Shown one piece after another: positions 35,067 through 44,372 of a stretch of DNA of 64,000 bases. The position numbers were made by a program, and so were the translations under genes. The DNA comes from Herpetosiphon aurantiacus DSM 785. Lineage in GTDB: Bacteria > Chloroflexota > Chloroflexia > Chloroflexales > Herpetosiphonaceae. The notes below the pieces were generated by a model. The model saw only the letters and a list, made by a program, of their open reading frames with translations. It had not been told where the DNA came from and did not search any database. Position 1 is the first letter of the stretch. Each line of letters begins with the position of its first letter. The stretch lies in assembly GCA_000018565.1 (NCBI GenBank), contig CP000875.1, positions 5,595,199 to 5,659,198 of the forward strand, read 5' to 3'.

Positions 35067-35738
35067 CTAAGCGCCATTAAAACGTTGTTGCAAAGCTTGT
35101 TCAATCGCCTTAGAAACTTGATCAGGTGTACCATCAGCATCGATCAAAATCAGCAAATCGCGTTCGCCATAGAATTGTAGCAGTGGCTCAGTTTTGGCAT
35201 TGTATTCAGCTAAACGGCGTTTGATCGTCTCCGGCTTATCGTCATCACGCTCGATTAACATGCCGCCATTAGCTCGACAAGCATCTAAAGCTGCTTGATC
35301 ATTAATATGCAAAATTTGGTCGGGCTGGCCTTTGATTCGGCAGATGCGGCGGCCACTTAAGCGCCGAATGGCCTCTTCATCAGAGAGGGTTAGGGCAATC
35401 ACCACATCAAGCGGACGGCTAATGGTCTGCATCAATTGATCAAGGCTTTGGGCTTGGCTCAGCGTGCGTGGATAACCATCGAGCAGCACCCCAACCTCGC
35501 TAGGAATGCCTAGCAACCATTCGTTCAGTAATTTGTTCATTAATGTATCGTCAACCAAACGACCTTCAGCCATGACCTGAGCGACCTCTTGACCCAATTC
35601 AGAGCCAGTTTCGACAGTTTGGCGTAGGCGTTGGCCGGTGGAGATTGAATCAATCGCTGCCAATTTATCCAAATAGGCAGCTTGGGTCGATTTCCCCGCA
35701 CCTGGGGGGCCAAAAAGAATGAGGTTAAGCGGTTTCAT
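35067..35738 (-). CDS. adk: adenylate kinase
   Basis: A 223-residue nucleotide kinase interconverting ATP + AMP and 2 ADP. The P-loop GPPGAGKS is at residues 10-17, the AMP-binding part has STGQRLRQTVETGSELG, and DGYPRT is conserved. The LID region (GRRICRIKG ... ERDDDKPETIKRRL) is intact but lacks the four-Cys zinc site of many Gram-positive enzymes. A GAGG site precedes the ATG. It stands alone, well away from the ribosomal cluster where adk is often found. Confidence 0.94.
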   Translation of the reverse strand: MKPLNLILFGPPGAGKSTQAAYLDKLAAIDSISTGQRLRQTVETGSELGQEVAQVMAEGRLVDDTLMNKLLNEWLLGIPSEVGVLLDGYPRTLSQAQSLDQLMQTISRPLDVVIALTLSDEEAIRRLSGRRICRIKGQPDQILHINDQAALDACRANGGMLIERDDDKPETIKRRLAEYNAKTEPLLQFYGERDLLILIDADGTPDQVSKAIEQALQQRFNGA

Positions 35739-35808
35739 CCTTATACCTCGATATTAAACAACACTAGCCATAATCTTATCACAGCCGTTTATGGCTGAGG
35801 TAGCAGGT

Positions 35809-35840
35809 TTAAAACAAAACAACCGCGAATATTCGCGATT
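35809..35840 (-). terminator. terminator of tRNA-Leu
   Basis: AACCGCGAATATTCGCGATT (35821-35840) is a near-perfect palindrome. On the minus strand it is followed by TTTTGTTTT. It lies 7 bases past the CCA of the tRNA. Confidence 0.85.
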
Positions 35841-35846
35841 GTTGAG

Positions 35847-35933
35847 TGGTGCCGATGGTGGGAGTCGAACCCACACTCCCTTGCGAGAACTACGCCCTGA
35901 ACGTAGCGCGTCTGCCAATTCCGCCACATCGGC
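35847..35933 (-). tRNA. tRNA-Leu(CAG)
   Basis: Acceptor arms GCCGATG and CATCGGC pair, followed by A73 and an encoded CCA. The anticodon stem CTACG/CGTAG encloses the loop TTCAGGG, giving the anticodon CAG. A long variable arm (TTCTCGCAAGGGAG) and the T-arm GTGGGTTCGACTCCCAC mark it as a class II leucine tRNA. The full 87-base cloverleaf fits. Confidence 0.97.
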
Positions 35934-36057
35934 TAAGGGATTGTTGCGCATGCAACGTTGTTGAGTATAGCTGATTTTAGGTGATTGTGCAAGTTGGATT
36001 TAGCATTTCAGGGCCGCCTCTGAACGTTTTCTGACGAATAACCGAACCTGCTGAGGG

Positions 36058-36675
36058 CTAGATTCGCTCGATACAAGCGGCAAGTGCGGCGACTGGCGGC
36101 CCAACTCGATTGAGAAATTGGGCTGGTTGCAGATCGAGCACACGCCAACCACGCTCAGCAGTAAATCGACCGCGAATTTCCTCCTCGGTAATGGCACGAG
36201 GCACATTAACGCTGGCAAACTCGATGCCAAACGCCAACAAATAATAGCGGCCTTGAGGTTGTAAGGCTTGAGCCAATTCGTCAATAAAGCCTTCGGTATC
36301 AGCTTGATTAAACAAATGATAAAAGCCAGTATCGACGATTGCCCCAAATTTGGTTTCAAGCAAGGAGGGCTTAAGGCCATCACCAACTAGAAAACGCAGG
36401 CGTTGGGCAACCTCGCTGGGCAAGGCTGCCGCTTTGGCTTGGGCTTGTTCAATCGCAGTTGGCACAAAATCGACTCCAACCGCCGTATAACCAAGTTGCG
36501 CGAGGCCAATTGCCAAATCGCCCGAACCACAACCAACATCAAGAATAGGATTTTGCGGTGGAAAGGCGTTGATTAACTCAATCAAGGCTGGTTGGGGTGC
36601 GGCAACATCCCACGGCGGCACATCGTTATAGACATTTTGAAAAAATTCTAGCGGTTCTGCACCAAAACGGCTCAT
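36058..36675 (-). CDS. SAM-dependent class I methyltransferase
   Basis: A 205-residue Rossmann-fold methyltransferase. The SAM-binding motif I is ILDVGCGSGDLAIGLA near residue 45. It is followed by the acidic VGVDF and the product-region FGAIVDTGFYHLF, which resembles the thiopurine methyltransferase-like (small thiol/oxyanion) group. The ATG at 36675 has AGGAGG 6 bases upstream; a GTG directly before it is less likely. The substrate is unknown. It is a single gene, divergent from the lipoprotein. Confidence 0.85.
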   Translation of the reverse strand: MSRFGAEPLEFFQNVYNDVPPWDVAAPQPALIELINAFPPQNPILDVGCGSGDLAIGLAQLGYTAVGVDFVPTAIEQAQAKAAALPSEVAQRLRFLVGDGLKPSLLETKFGAIVDTGFYHLFNQADTEGFIDELAQALQPQGRYYLLAFGIEFASVNVPRAITEEEIRGRFTAERGWRVLDLQPAQFLNRVGPPVAALAACIERI

Positions 36676-36893
36676 CACCCACCTCCTACATTTAACGCTT
36701 TTAGGAACTATAACAAAGCAGTCGATATCAAAACTCAGCCTTGATACCGAAATTGAGCGCAGAAGTTTACTGCCAATTACTGTTTAGCCCAACTATTGGC
36801 AGTAAAAACCAATTGTTTGGCCCAATTATCCAGCTAGAGTAAGCAGTGAGATCAGCGATTTAAGTTGGTGGATTTTGAACTGGAGAATGATGT

Positions 36894-38840
36894 ATGCAAC
36901 GTCGATCGAACTATTGGTTTTTGCTCATAAGCTTCGTTTTAGCTGCTTGTGGTCAACCAGATAGCTTGCTTTCAACAAGTCCAACAGTAACAATGGCCGA
37001 CCAAGCCAACCCAACCAGCACGCCGATCAACGGTGGTCAGAGTAGCGATCTTGCCATAATCGAGCAATTGCAACGACCAGCCCAAAGCCAACCCTACGAG
37101 TTTGCACCAAACCCAATGAGTGCTAACATTAATGATTGGTTGAGGATACTTATGCCGAAGGTTATGCTCGATCAGCTTATGACACTTGATCTCGATTCAA
37201 ACAGTAATCCCAACGATTTACCAATTAAAGCAATTGACGATTATTTCACTGATACGCCAATCGATAAGCTGATTGAGCATTATCGAACCAGCTTGGCCGC
37301 CACAAATTGGATTGCTCAGCCGATTCAGCACATAAATCCCCAAGATACAACCTTGATATTTGAGCATGAGCAAACCCAGCTTTACATTTTTATCTTTACG
37401 CCGATGAATACTGATCAATTGTTTGTTTCGATTAAATTGCTGCAAACGAATCATTCACGGCCAAACCTCGAACTGCCGTTAGTAAATACTTCAGATATCT
37501 TTACAACGCACGATGTGCGCTTCCCATCAGATACCACCATCAATAATGAACTGTTGAATGACCCAGCCAGGGGCGAATTGCTTAAACGCGATCTGCTGAT
37601 GCCAATTCGCCAACTACAAAGCTTTTGGCCGGGCGAGATCACGCTCGAAGCGAGCCTCGTAGCTGAGACTTTCGGTTCTCAGCAGATTACCTACGATTTA
37701 GCTAAAGCTATATCTGAACTTGGTGGCTGGCAAGCAAGCAATACGTTATTGGGAAGTGATAGTTATATCGGCCCTCCATTGTTGCGTTTTGTTGATAATA
37801 CAATTCAAGTGCTGCTAATGAACCAGCTCAGCGAGCACGAATATCTGGCCCAATCAAGCCCAAACGATTGGCTGTTGGGGATGCATCTGTTAACTCTGCG
37901 ATCCTCCGAGCAGCCAAATTTCACGTTAGACCCCAGCTTTTTCAGCCCAATTGAAGCATTAGAAATCCCAACCCAACCAGATCAGCAGGATTATCAGCTT
38001 GGTACAGATCGATTAGTTGATAGCTTGCTCTATGGCTGGCAGCATAATCAGATCACCAAAACCAAGCTTCAGGCCTACATCAACACCAACTATCCACCTG
38101 AATCCGCATGTAGCCCAAGCACAACCAACCCAAACAGCAACATTCGCTATAGTGTTTTCAGCAGCGACAGCAACCCAAGCCAAATATCAGCAACATATAA
38201 ACAAACATTAACTGAACCAAACAACTGGAATAACCTCGAAGACGATACAACCTTTGCATTTTATGGAGTCAGAACTGAGCAAGGCTATCATGGTGGTACG
38301 CTTAGTTTGATTGAACGAAGTCGCTACAACCTTCAGTTAAGCGGCAGTATTGGGATTATCAGCGAATCGACCCCAAATAGTGTTCCACAGATTAGCTTTC
38401 GAGGGCAAGAATATCCTTCTTATATCGGAGTAGCATGGCTCGTTGAGCCAATTACCCATAGCTTGCCATTACTACCCGATGCGATGGTGTTTAACTCTGT
38501 CTCTCACGAACGCTTTAATGGCTATGCTTACGGCTGGCTTAGAAGTTTGAATTACCAACGCTCCAGTAACGATTGCAAGGAAATCACCTATATTGATGGC
38601 GTACAAGCCTTGGTCATCGATTCAAGTGACTTAACGCTTGCACCCAATTTCTACGACCCAATCTTACTCGGCCAAGGCTGGCAGAAAATTGTGATGAGTG
38701 ATCAGCATCATCGCTACATTAAAACAGAGCAAGATGGTAAAGTCATCAATACAATCAACATTCGCTGGCAACTTGGCAGCCGTATCACAGGTGACATAAT
38801 CCAAGTCGTGATGATCGATTCAAGCATTACTTATCGCTAA
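36894..38840 (+). CDS. secreted lipoprotein of unknown function
   Basis: A 648-residue lipoprotein. The signal peptide ends with the lipobox FVLAAC, so Cys19 would be lipidated and the protein anchored outside the membrane. A short Ser/Thr/Pro-rich linker follows. The rest shows several related blocks of about 110-150 residues, each with a helix plus beta pattern (DKLIEHYRTSLAATNWIAQP, DLAKAISELGGWQ, ISATYKQTLTEPNNWNN), suggesting internal duplication. No enzyme motif is seen. It is a single gene with a terminator downstream. Confidence 0.8.
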   Translation: MQRRSNYWFLLISFVLAACGQPDSLLSTSPTVTMADQANPTSTPINGGQSSDLAIIEQLQRPAQSQPYEFAPNPMSANINDWLRILMPKVMLDQLMTLDLDSNSNPNDLPIKAIDDYFTDTPIDKLIEHYRTSLAATNWIAQPIQHINPQDTTLIFEHEQTQLYIFIFTPMNTDQLFVSIKLLQTNHSRPNLELPLVNTSDIFTTHDVRFPSDTTINNELLNDPARGELLKRDLLMPIRQLQSFWPGEITLEASLVAETFGSQQITYDLAKAISELGGWQASNTLLGSDSYIGPPLLRFVDNTIQVLLMNQLSEHEYLAQSSPNDWLLGMHLLTLRSSEQPNFTLDPSFFSPIEALEIPTQPDQQDYQLGTDRLVDSLLYGWQHNQITKTKLQAYINTNYPPESACSPSTTNPNSNIRYSVFSSDSNPSQISATYKQTLTEPNNWNNLEDDTTFAFYGVRTEQGYHGGTLSLIERSRYNLQLSGSIGIISESTPNSVPQISFRGQEYPSYIGVAWLVEPITHSLPLLPDAMVFNSVSHERFNGYAYGWLRSLNYQRSSNDCKEITYIDGVQALVIDSSDLTLAPNFYDPILLGQGWQKIVMSDQHHRYIKTEQDGKVINTINIRWQLGSRITGDIIQVVMIDSSITYR

Positions 38841-38860
38841 ATTGCCCCAATGCTTGCAAA

Positions 38861-38902
38861 CTGCGCTATGGCGACAAACCCATGGCGCAGTTGCTCTTTT
38901 TA
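38861..38902 (+). terminator. intrinsic terminator of lipoprotein gene
   Basis: CTGCGCTATG (38861-38870) pairs with CATGGCGCAG (38881-38890) with one G-U pair, followed by TTGCTCTTTTT. It lies 20 bases past the stop. Confidence 0.82.
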
Positions 38903-38994
38903 GCCCACAACGCTGTATTGAGTCTAATCTCTACTCCTTGATCCCGAGCCAGTCACAACGATCAGCATTGTTATGATGCAGCGCATTATGCTGC

Positions 38995-39000
38995 TATAAT
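38995..39000 (+). promoter_or_regulatory. -10 box of the talC-pgsA-plsY operon
   Basis: A consensus TATAAT lies 58 bases before the talC start. The best -35 candidate (TTGTTA, 38969-38974) is at a longer than normal distance. The small palindrome GCAGC-GCATTATGC-TGC overlaps the upstream part. Confidence 0.45.
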
Positions 39001-39058
39001 GCATGCTGGAAGTCTGAGAGGCATAGGTTCTAACCAGGGCAATCAAAGGAGCAACTGG

Positions 39059-39724
39059 ATGAAAATCTTTTTGGATACTGCTGATGTCGAAGAGATTCGC
39101 CAAGGGGTGGCGATGGGTGTGGTTGATGGTGTGACCACCAACCCTTCATTAGCAGCAAAAGCAGGCCGCAACTTCCGTGATGTGGTTTTAGAGATTGTTG
39201 AAATTTGTCCCGGCCCAGTCAGTGCCGAAACCGTGGCATTGCAAGCCGATGAAATAGTCCGCGAAGGCCGAATTTTGGCCAAATGGGCACCAAACATTGT
39301 GGTCAAAGTGCCGTTGATGGCTGAAGGCTTGAAAGCTGTTAAGCAATTGACCAGCGAAGGCATCAAAACTAATGTAACCTTGATTTTCTCAGCTTCCCAA
39401 GCCTTGTTGGCCGCCAAAGCTGGGGCCACCTTCGTTAGTCCGTTCTTGGGGCGGCTCGATGATATCGGCCAAGATGGCATGATCTTGATTCGCGATATTG
39501 TCCAGATTTTCAAAAACTACAATATCCAAACCGAAGTCTTGGCGGCCTCAATTCGCCACCCAGTTCACGTTTTGCAATCGGCATTGGCTGGCTCGCATGT
39601 TGCTACCATGCCATTCAAAGTGCTACAACAACTGGTCAAGCACCCGTTAACTGACAAAGGCATCGAAACCTTCTTAGTCGATTGGCAACAAGTGCCCGAT
39701 GCCGCAACCGTGTTTGCTGAGTAA
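39059..39724 (+). CDS. talC: transaldolase / fructose-6-phosphate aldolase-like
   Basis: A 221-residue member of the short transaldolase family. The Schiff-base Lys is Lys83 in NIVVKVPLM, and [21 protein letters not shown] and [11 protein letters not shown] are conserved. It would transfer a dihydroxyacetone unit in the pentose phosphate pathway, or act as an F6P aldolase; sequence alone does not decide. The ATG has an AAAGGAG site. It ends 3 bases before pgsA, so the three genes form an operon linking sugar phosphate and phospholipid synthesis. Confidence 0.93.
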   Translation: MKIFLDTADVEEIRQGVAMGVVDGVTTNPSLAAKAGRNFRDVVLEIVEICPGPVSAETVALQADEIVREGRILAKWAPNIVVKVPLMAEGLKAVKQLTSEGIKTNVTLIFSASQALLAAKAGATFVSPFLGRLDDIGQDGMILIRDIVQIFKNYNIQTEVLAASIRHPVHVLQSALAGSHVATMPFKVLQQLVKHPLTDKGIETFLVDWQQVPDAATVFAE

Positions 39725-39727
39725 TCA

Positions 39728-40438
39728 ATGAGTAATGCACCTTCATCAGGGCAATCACCTGCACCGCGTTTTCAACGCAGTAAACGCCCCCCGCTGCTTC
39801 GTCGGAAGGAGCGGGCGGGTCGTAAGCCTTGGGTGAACCCATGGAATTTGGCCAACATTTTAAGTTCGATCCGCATCATCGCAACGATTCCGTTGTTGAT
39901 GTTGTTGCTTAACGACACTGCCATCAGTTATTTCTGGGCATTTTGGTTTTATGTGGTGGTCGCGCTCACCGATATGCTCGATGGCCAATTGGCCCGAAAA
40001 TATGGCTGGGTCAGCAATTTGGGCATCTTCCTCGACCTGACTGCCGATAAAATTTACACTGCTGGCATTTTGGTCTGTTTGGTTGCCACCAACCTGCTTG
40101 ACCCATGGGCGGCGATTATTATTTTGGTGCGTGAATTTGTGGTGACTGGCTTGCGATCACTCGCCGCTTCCGAAGGCGTGGTTATTCCATCGGGGCGTTG
40201 GGGCAAGCTAAAAATGATCATCACAATCGTAGCACTCGGCTGGATTATGGTTCGCGCCAACCTCGACCGTGACGGCTGGTTTAAGTTGATCGATTTTGCT
40301 GGCGGTTTAACCTGGCTGAGCCATTTATCATCGATTGTGCTGTGGCTTGCAGTATTGCTCACGATTATGTCGGGAGTCGAATACATCTGGGGTGCTCGGG
40401 CTATTTTCCGCCAACCACCACGCCAAAAACAAGACTAA
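39728..40438 (+). CDS. pgsA: CDP-diacylglycerol-glycerol-3-phosphate phosphatidyltransferase
   Basis: A 236-residue integral membrane CDP-alcohol phosphatidyltransferase for phosphatidylglycerophosphate. The catalytic motif D-x2-DG-x2-AR-x8-G-x3-D-x3-D is present, beginning DMLDGQLAR near residue 82 and ending FLDLTADK. A basic 35-residue N-terminal extension precedes the usual start LANILSSIRI. No strong ribosome-binding site is seen, so translation is probably coupled to talC three bases upstream. The next gene, plsY, makes an earlier intermediate of the same pathway. Confidence 0.93.
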   Translation: MSNAPSSGQSPAPRFQRSKRPPLLRRKERAGRKPWVNPWNLANILSSIRIIATIPLLMLLLNDTAISYFWAFWFYVVVALTDMLDGQLARKYGWVSNLGIFLDLTADKIYTAGILVCLVATNLLDPWAAIIILVREFVVTGLRSLAASEGVVIPSGRWGKLKMIITIVALGWIMVRANLDRDGWFKLIDFAGGLTWLSHLSSIVLWLAVLLTIMSGVEYIWGARAIFRQPPRQKQD

Positions 40439-40447
40439 GGAGGCTCT

Positions 40448-41062
40448 GTGAACTATTTGCTGATTGCAGTGATCAGTTATTTGCTTGGGTCGATTCCTTT
40501 TGGGTTGTTGATTGGGCGCATGGTTGGCGGAATTGATGTGCGTTCGTATGGCTCGAAGCGCACTGGGGCAACCAATGTGTTGCGCACACTTGGGCCACGC
40601 TATGGCGGCTTGGTGTTTGTGCTCGATGCGCTTAAAGGCATTGCGGCAATTTGGGCCGCGCGTTGGCTTATGCCTGATAATGCTTGGGCTATGGTTATGG
40701 CTGCCACAATTGCCGTGGTTGGCCATATTTACCCGATTTTTGCTGGTTTTCATGGTGGCCGTGGGGTGGCAACTGGCTTGGGCGGTGTTTTAGGCCTCTT
40801 TCCGTGGGGTTTTTTGGCAGCGGCCTTGGTTTGGTGGGCGGTTGTGTTGTTGACTCGCTACGTTTCGTTGGCCTCAATTTTGGCCAGCATTGCCGCCGCG
40901 ATTACCGCTGGCGTGTTTTTTATGCTTGATCAAAGCCATATTGCGATTGTGACCTACTGTGCCTTGATCGCCTTAGCCGTGGTGGTTTCGCATCGTGATA
41001 ACATTACGCGGTTGCGCAATGGTACCGAGAGCAAGTTTGGTCAGCGGGTCAGCGTCGAATAG
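40448..41062 (+). CDS. plsY: glycerol-3-phosphate acyltransferase
   Basis: A 204-residue membrane acyltransferase using acyl-phosphate to make lysophosphatidic acid. GSIPFGLLIGR, the GATNVLR loop, HIYPIFAGFHGGRGVAT and HRDNITRL are the conserved PlsY motifs. The start is a GTG with AGGAGG 4 bases before it, 9 bases after the pgsA stop. It is the last gene of the operon. Confidence 0.95.
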   Translation: MNYLLIAVISYLLGSIPFGLLIGRMVGGIDVRSYGSKRTGATNVLRTLGPRYGGLVFVLDALKGIAAIWAARWLMPDNAWAMVMAATIAVVGHIYPIFAGFHGGRGVATGLGGVLGLFPWGFLAAALVWWAVVLLTRYVSLASILASIAAAITAGVFFMLDQSHIAIVTYCALIALAVVVSHRDNITRLRNGTESKFGQRVSVE

Positions 41063-41153
41063 CTAGCCTATCGAGAATCAGACAAGCCTAAATTCGTGTA
41101 CAATATCAACACATGATTCTTAGGTTGTTGAATCCTGAGTTTAATTTGCGCTT

Positions 41154-41816
41154 ATGACGCATGCAGCAGCAACACTTGCGGCCATTGCTGAAGAAGTCGC
41201 CCAATGCACTGCCTGCCCGCTCTGTCGCACCCGAACCAATGCAGTGCCAGGCGAAGGCCCAGCCAATGCCGAGATTTTATTAATTGGAGAAGGGCCAGGC
41301 CAACGTGAAGATGCACTTGGTCGGCCTTTCGTCGGGCCTTCGGGCGATTTGTTGGAACAATGGTTGGCCGAAATTGGCCTAACCCGCGAACAAGTCTTTA
41401 TCGCCAATGTGGTGAAATGTCGGCCACCTGGCAACCGCGACCCTGAGCCAAGCGAAATCGCTGCTTGTGCCCATTTTTTGGATCGCCAGATTGCGGCTTT
41501 GGCTCCCAAGTTGATAGCGACGCTTGGGCGGCATTCGATGAACAAATTTTTTCCTGGTGGCAAAATTACCAAAATTCATGGCATTCGTGGGGTTAAACGC
41601 CAAGGCCAAACGGTATTTCTGCCCTTATTTCACCCAGCCTATGTGCTGCGTAACATGAACGCCATGCCCGATGCAATTGCCGATATCAAGTTGATACCAC
41701 GGCTGATTGCGCGGCTCAACCAGCGTTTGCAAGAAGAAACTAACGAAACAACTGAGCCAAATTTGCCCGAAACCGACGAGCCAACAACGCCACCACAACA
41801 AATGTCAATGTTTTAA
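41154..41816 (+). CDS. uracil-DNA glycosylase, family 4
   Basis: A 220-residue iron-sulfur uracil-DNA glycosylase that removes uracil from DNA. The 4Fe-4S ligands are Cys18, Cys21, Cys89 and Cys105, with the C-x15-C spacing of thermophile family 4 enzymes. Motif 1 is GEGPGQREDALGRPFVGPSG and motif 2 is HPAYVLRN. An acidic, Pro/Thr-rich tail of about 30 residues ends MSMF. The ATG has no strong ribosome-binding site. It lies about 90 bases after plsY. Confidence 0.92.
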   Translation: MTHAAATLAAIAEEVAQCTACPLCRTRTNAVPGEGPANAEILLIGEGPGQREDALGRPFVGPSGDLLEQWLAEIGLTREQVFIANVVKCRPPGNRDPEPSEIAACAHFLDRQIAALAPKLIATLGRHSMNKFFPGGKITKIHGIRGVKRQGQTVFLPLFHPAYVLRNMNAMPDAIADIKLIPRLIARLNQRLQEETNETTEPNLPETDEPTTPPQQMSMF

Positions 41817-41875
41817 GGTCTCACCGCCGAAACCCCAGAACATCCGATTGATTGCTAGACCTAGAAGGATGCTGA

Positions 41876-42385
41876 ATGAGCTTTTTTCGGCAACGTAGAT
41901 CATTAATTGTGCTGAGCTTGCTGAACATCGGCTTATTACTCACAACATGGTGGCTTTTATGGCGGCTTTTGGGTTTAGAACTAACGGCATTGCCTAGCTC
42001 ATGGCGGCAACAAGCCCCAAGCTGGACTGATGGCCAAAAAGTTACGGCGTTTTTCTTGCTAAGTTTGGGTTTAACCCTGCCACGCATGCTCTGGCAATTA
42101 CTCTTGGAGTGGAACACCAGCTATCAAGTTGAGGCTGATGGGCTGACAATTCGCACGCTGGGCTTGCTGCAATATTATCCATGGCAGGCGTTGGCCCAAT
42201 TACGGCCAAATTATAGCTATGACGATTATGTGCAGCGAATTGATGTGCTGATTGCGCCAGAATTTAGCCAAACTCGTTGGTATCGGCGCTGGTTTTATCG
42301 CCATTACTACAACAAAGTGCCGTTATATGCCACATCGGGGCAACTCGTGAGCTTGCTAAGCCAAATTAAACGGCATTGTGGCTAA
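41876..42385 (+). CDS. membrane protein, unknown
   Basis: A 169-residue protein with two hydrophobic helices (about residues 10-30 and 58-78). These are followed by a C-terminal domain of about 80 residues that begins YQVEADGLTIRTLGLLQYYPW, a pattern seen in bacterial PH-like domains. The tail is very rich in Tyr, Trp and Arg (RWYRRWFYRHYYNK). An AGAAGGA site precedes the ATG. No family can be named with confidence. Confidence 0.7.
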   Translation: MSFFRQRRSLIVLSLLNIGLLLTTWWLLWRLLGLELTALPSSWRQQAPSWTDGQKVTAFFLLSLGLTLPRMLWQLLLEWNTSYQVEADGLTIRTLGLLQYYPWQALAQLRPNYSYDDYVQRIDVLIAPEFSQTRWYRRWFYRHYYNKVPLYATSGQLVSLLSQIKRHCG

Positions 42386-42518
42386 CATGGGCTTTTGGGC
42401 AATTGCGCAAAGGCTTGATCTGAAGAACTGCTACTCATCGTTATGTGGAGTGGTACAAGAAAATTCTATTTAACAACTATCTCAGCCAAACGGGGTTGGG
42501 ATTATTCAGAAAGGAGCC

Positions 42519-42569
42519 ATGACGACAGTGCAGGCCTACTTGCACTGTGGTTTGTATTCGTATGACTAA
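42519..42569 (+). CDS. 16-codon leader ORF overlapping rnj start
   Basis: ATG at 42519, directly after AAGGAG, opens a 16-codon frame (MTTVQAYLHCGLYSYD) whose stop at 42567-42569 lies 3 bases past the rnj ATG at 42562. The only good ribosome-binding site in the area serves this frame, although it sits just 2 bases before the ATG. An AGTGCA/TGCACT hairpin lies inside it. It could couple or gate translation of RNase J. Confidence 0.4.
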   Translation: MTTVQAYLHCGLYSYD

Positions 42570-44271
42570 AAACAAATTACGGGTTATCCCACTTGGGGGC
42601 GCATCGGAAGTTGGCCGCAACATGTGGGTTTTTGAGTATGAAGAAGATATTGTCATCTGCGACATGGGCGTGATGTTTCCCGAAAGCGAGATGATGGGCG
42701 TTGATTTGGTGTTGCCCGACATCACCTATTTGCGCGATAAAGTTGCGAATATTCGCGGTATTTTGCTGACCCACGGCCACGAAGACCACATCGGAGCCGT
42801 GCCTTGGTTGATTGGCGATCTAGGCTTTCCAACAGTGTATGGCACAACATTAACCCTTGGCTTGCTCTCGAATAAACTCAAAGAACATCGGCTAACAGAT
42901 AAAGTTGCAACCAAAGTCATTGCGCCAGGCGATAAATTCCAGCTTGGGTGCTTCACGATTGAGCCATTTCACATTGCCCACTCCATCCCTGATTCAGTCG
43001 GCTTTGGCTTGACCTCGCCTGCTGGTTTGGCCTTGTACATCACCGACTGGAAGCTTGACCATACCCCCGTTGACAATTGGCCAACCGAAATTGATCGGTT
43101 GGTTGATTTTGGCCGCCGCAACCCAATCGTGTTGGTTACCGACTGCGTGCGGGTTGAATCGAAAGGCTATACCCCATCGGAGCGAGTGGTGGGTGATGCC
43201 TTTGATCAAATTTTTGCCACAGCTCCTGGGCGAGTCATTATGGCCACCTTTGCCTCAAATATCTCACGGGTGCAAATGGCAATTAATGCAGCGATTGATT
43301 ATGGTCGCAAAGTTGTGCCAGTTGGTCGCTCGATGGAAAACAACACCTCGATCGCCCGTGAATTGGGCTACCTTGAAGTGCCTGATGGTACGTTGATTCG
43401 AGCAGGCGATATGAAGAACTTGCCTGATGATCAAATTGCGATTGTCTGTACGGGCAGCCAAGGCGAGCCAATGGCGGCGCTCTCACGCATGGCCAATCGC
43501 GACCATCGCCAAATTTCAATTCAACGCGGCGATACCGTGGTTATCTCAGCCTCGCCAATTCCAGGCAACGAAGTATCGGTCTATAAAGTGATCGATAATT
43601 TGTACAAACTTGGGGCAAATGTGATCTATGGTTCAGATTTGCCAGTGCATGTTTCTGGGCACGCCGCTCAAGAAGAGCTGAAAATGTTGCTCAACTTGGT
43701 GCAACCACAGTATGTTATTCCCTTCCACGGCGATTATCGTCACTTGGCCCGCTATAAGCAATTGGCCGAGGGAATGGGCTTTAACGGCGATAACGTGCTA
43801 ATTGCCGAGGGCGGCTCGATTATGGAATTCAGCCAAAATTACGGCAAACTGGTTAGCCGCGCTCCCGTCGGCCATGTCTTTGTTGATGGCGTTTCGGTGG
43901 GCGATATTGGTGGGGCTGTGGTGCGCGACCGCCAAATGCTTTCCAAAGATGGCATCCTGATGGTTGTCGTTTCGGTCGATCTTCAAACTGGCAACTTGGT
44001 GGCTGGGCCAGATATTGTGAGCCGCGGCTTTGTTTCGACCCGCGATTCAACCGATTTGATCGAGGGAGCCAAAGAAGCGGTGCGAGCCTCGTTCAGCGAA
44101 AGCTATGTGGTGCCAGCACGGGCATTTAGCGATGGTGAAGAAACCGCCGAAGGCAACTCGCCAGCAGTTTCCTCGCCAGCAGCTCGTAAAATCAAAGAAG
44201 TGGTTGGGCGTTTCCTCTACGAACGTACCCGCCGCCGCCCAATGGTTATTCCGGTGGTGATGGAAGTTTAA
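42562..44271 (+). CDS. rnj: ribonuclease J
   Basis: A 569-residue metallo-beta-lactamase/beta-CASP ribonuclease for mRNA decay and rRNA processing. The zinc motif LTHGHEDHIG is near residue 70. The beta-CASP motifs include IMATFASNISRVQ, VCTGSQGEP and IPFHGDYRHL, and the family C-terminal region is present. I chose the ATG at 42562. An in-frame GTG 15 bases upstream is possible. A stop in this frame at 42520 limits any extension. No ribosome-binding site directly precedes the ATG; the overlapping leader ORF may provide coupling. Confidence 0.94.
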   Translation: MTKNKLRVIPLGGASEVGRNMWVFEYEEDIVICDMGVMFPESEMMGVDLVLPDITYLRDKVANIRGILLTHGHEDHIGAVPWLIGDLGFPTVYGTTLTLGLLSNKLKEHRLTDKVATKVIAPGDKFQLGCFTIEPFHIAHSIPDSVGFGLTSPAGLALYITDWKLDHTPVDNWPTEIDRLVDFGRRNPIVLVTDCVRVESKGYTPSERVVGDAFDQIFATAPGRVIMATFASNISRVQMAINAAIDYGRKVVPVGRSMENNTSIARELGYLEVPDGTLIRAGDMKNLPDDQIAIVCTGSQGEPMAALSRMANRDHRQISIQRGDTVVISASPIPGNEVSVYKVIDNLYKLGANVIYGSDLPVHVSGHAAQEELKMLLNLVQPQYVIPFHGDYRHLARYKQLAEGMGFNGDNVLIAEGGSIMEFSQNYGKLVSRAPVGHVFVDGVSVGDIGGAVVRDRQMLSKDGILMVVVSVDLQTGNLVAGPDIVSRGFVSTRDSTDLIEGAKEAVRASFSESYVVPARAFSDGEETAEGNSPAVSSPAARKIKEVVGRFLYERTRRRPMVIPVVMEV

Positions 44272-44280
44272 CTACTACAA

Positions 44281-44322
44281 GCAAAGGCCGCCTTGGAAAT
44301 GCTCCAAGGCGGCCTTTGCTTT
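44281..44322 (+). terminator. intrinsic terminator of rnj
   Basis: Perfect 17-base arms, GCAAAGGCCGCCTTGGA at 44281-44297 and its complement at 44303-44319, with a 5-base loop and a short T-tract after it. Confidence 0.9.
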
Positions 44323-44334
44323 AACCAATTAAAT

Positions 44335-44364
44335 GGCAGTTACTGAAAAATCTCAGTAACTGCC
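44335..44364 (-). terminator. intrinsic terminator of first giant protease gene
   Basis: GGCAGTTACTGA (44335-44346) and TCAGTAACTGCC (44353-44364) pair perfectly. The stem lies 9 bases past the protease stop on the minus strand, followed by ATTTAATT. Confidence 0.8.
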
Positions 44365-44372
44365 AACTTGTT

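Noticed and set aside
35754-35951. A 65-codon minus-strand frame over the tRNA-Leu gene
   Set aside because: It is the translation of the tRNA itself (VAELADALRSG pattern), not a protein gene.
36000-36386. 128-codon minus-strand frame
   Set aside because: It is in another frame of the methyltransferase gene, which has the SAM motif and a good ribosome-binding site.
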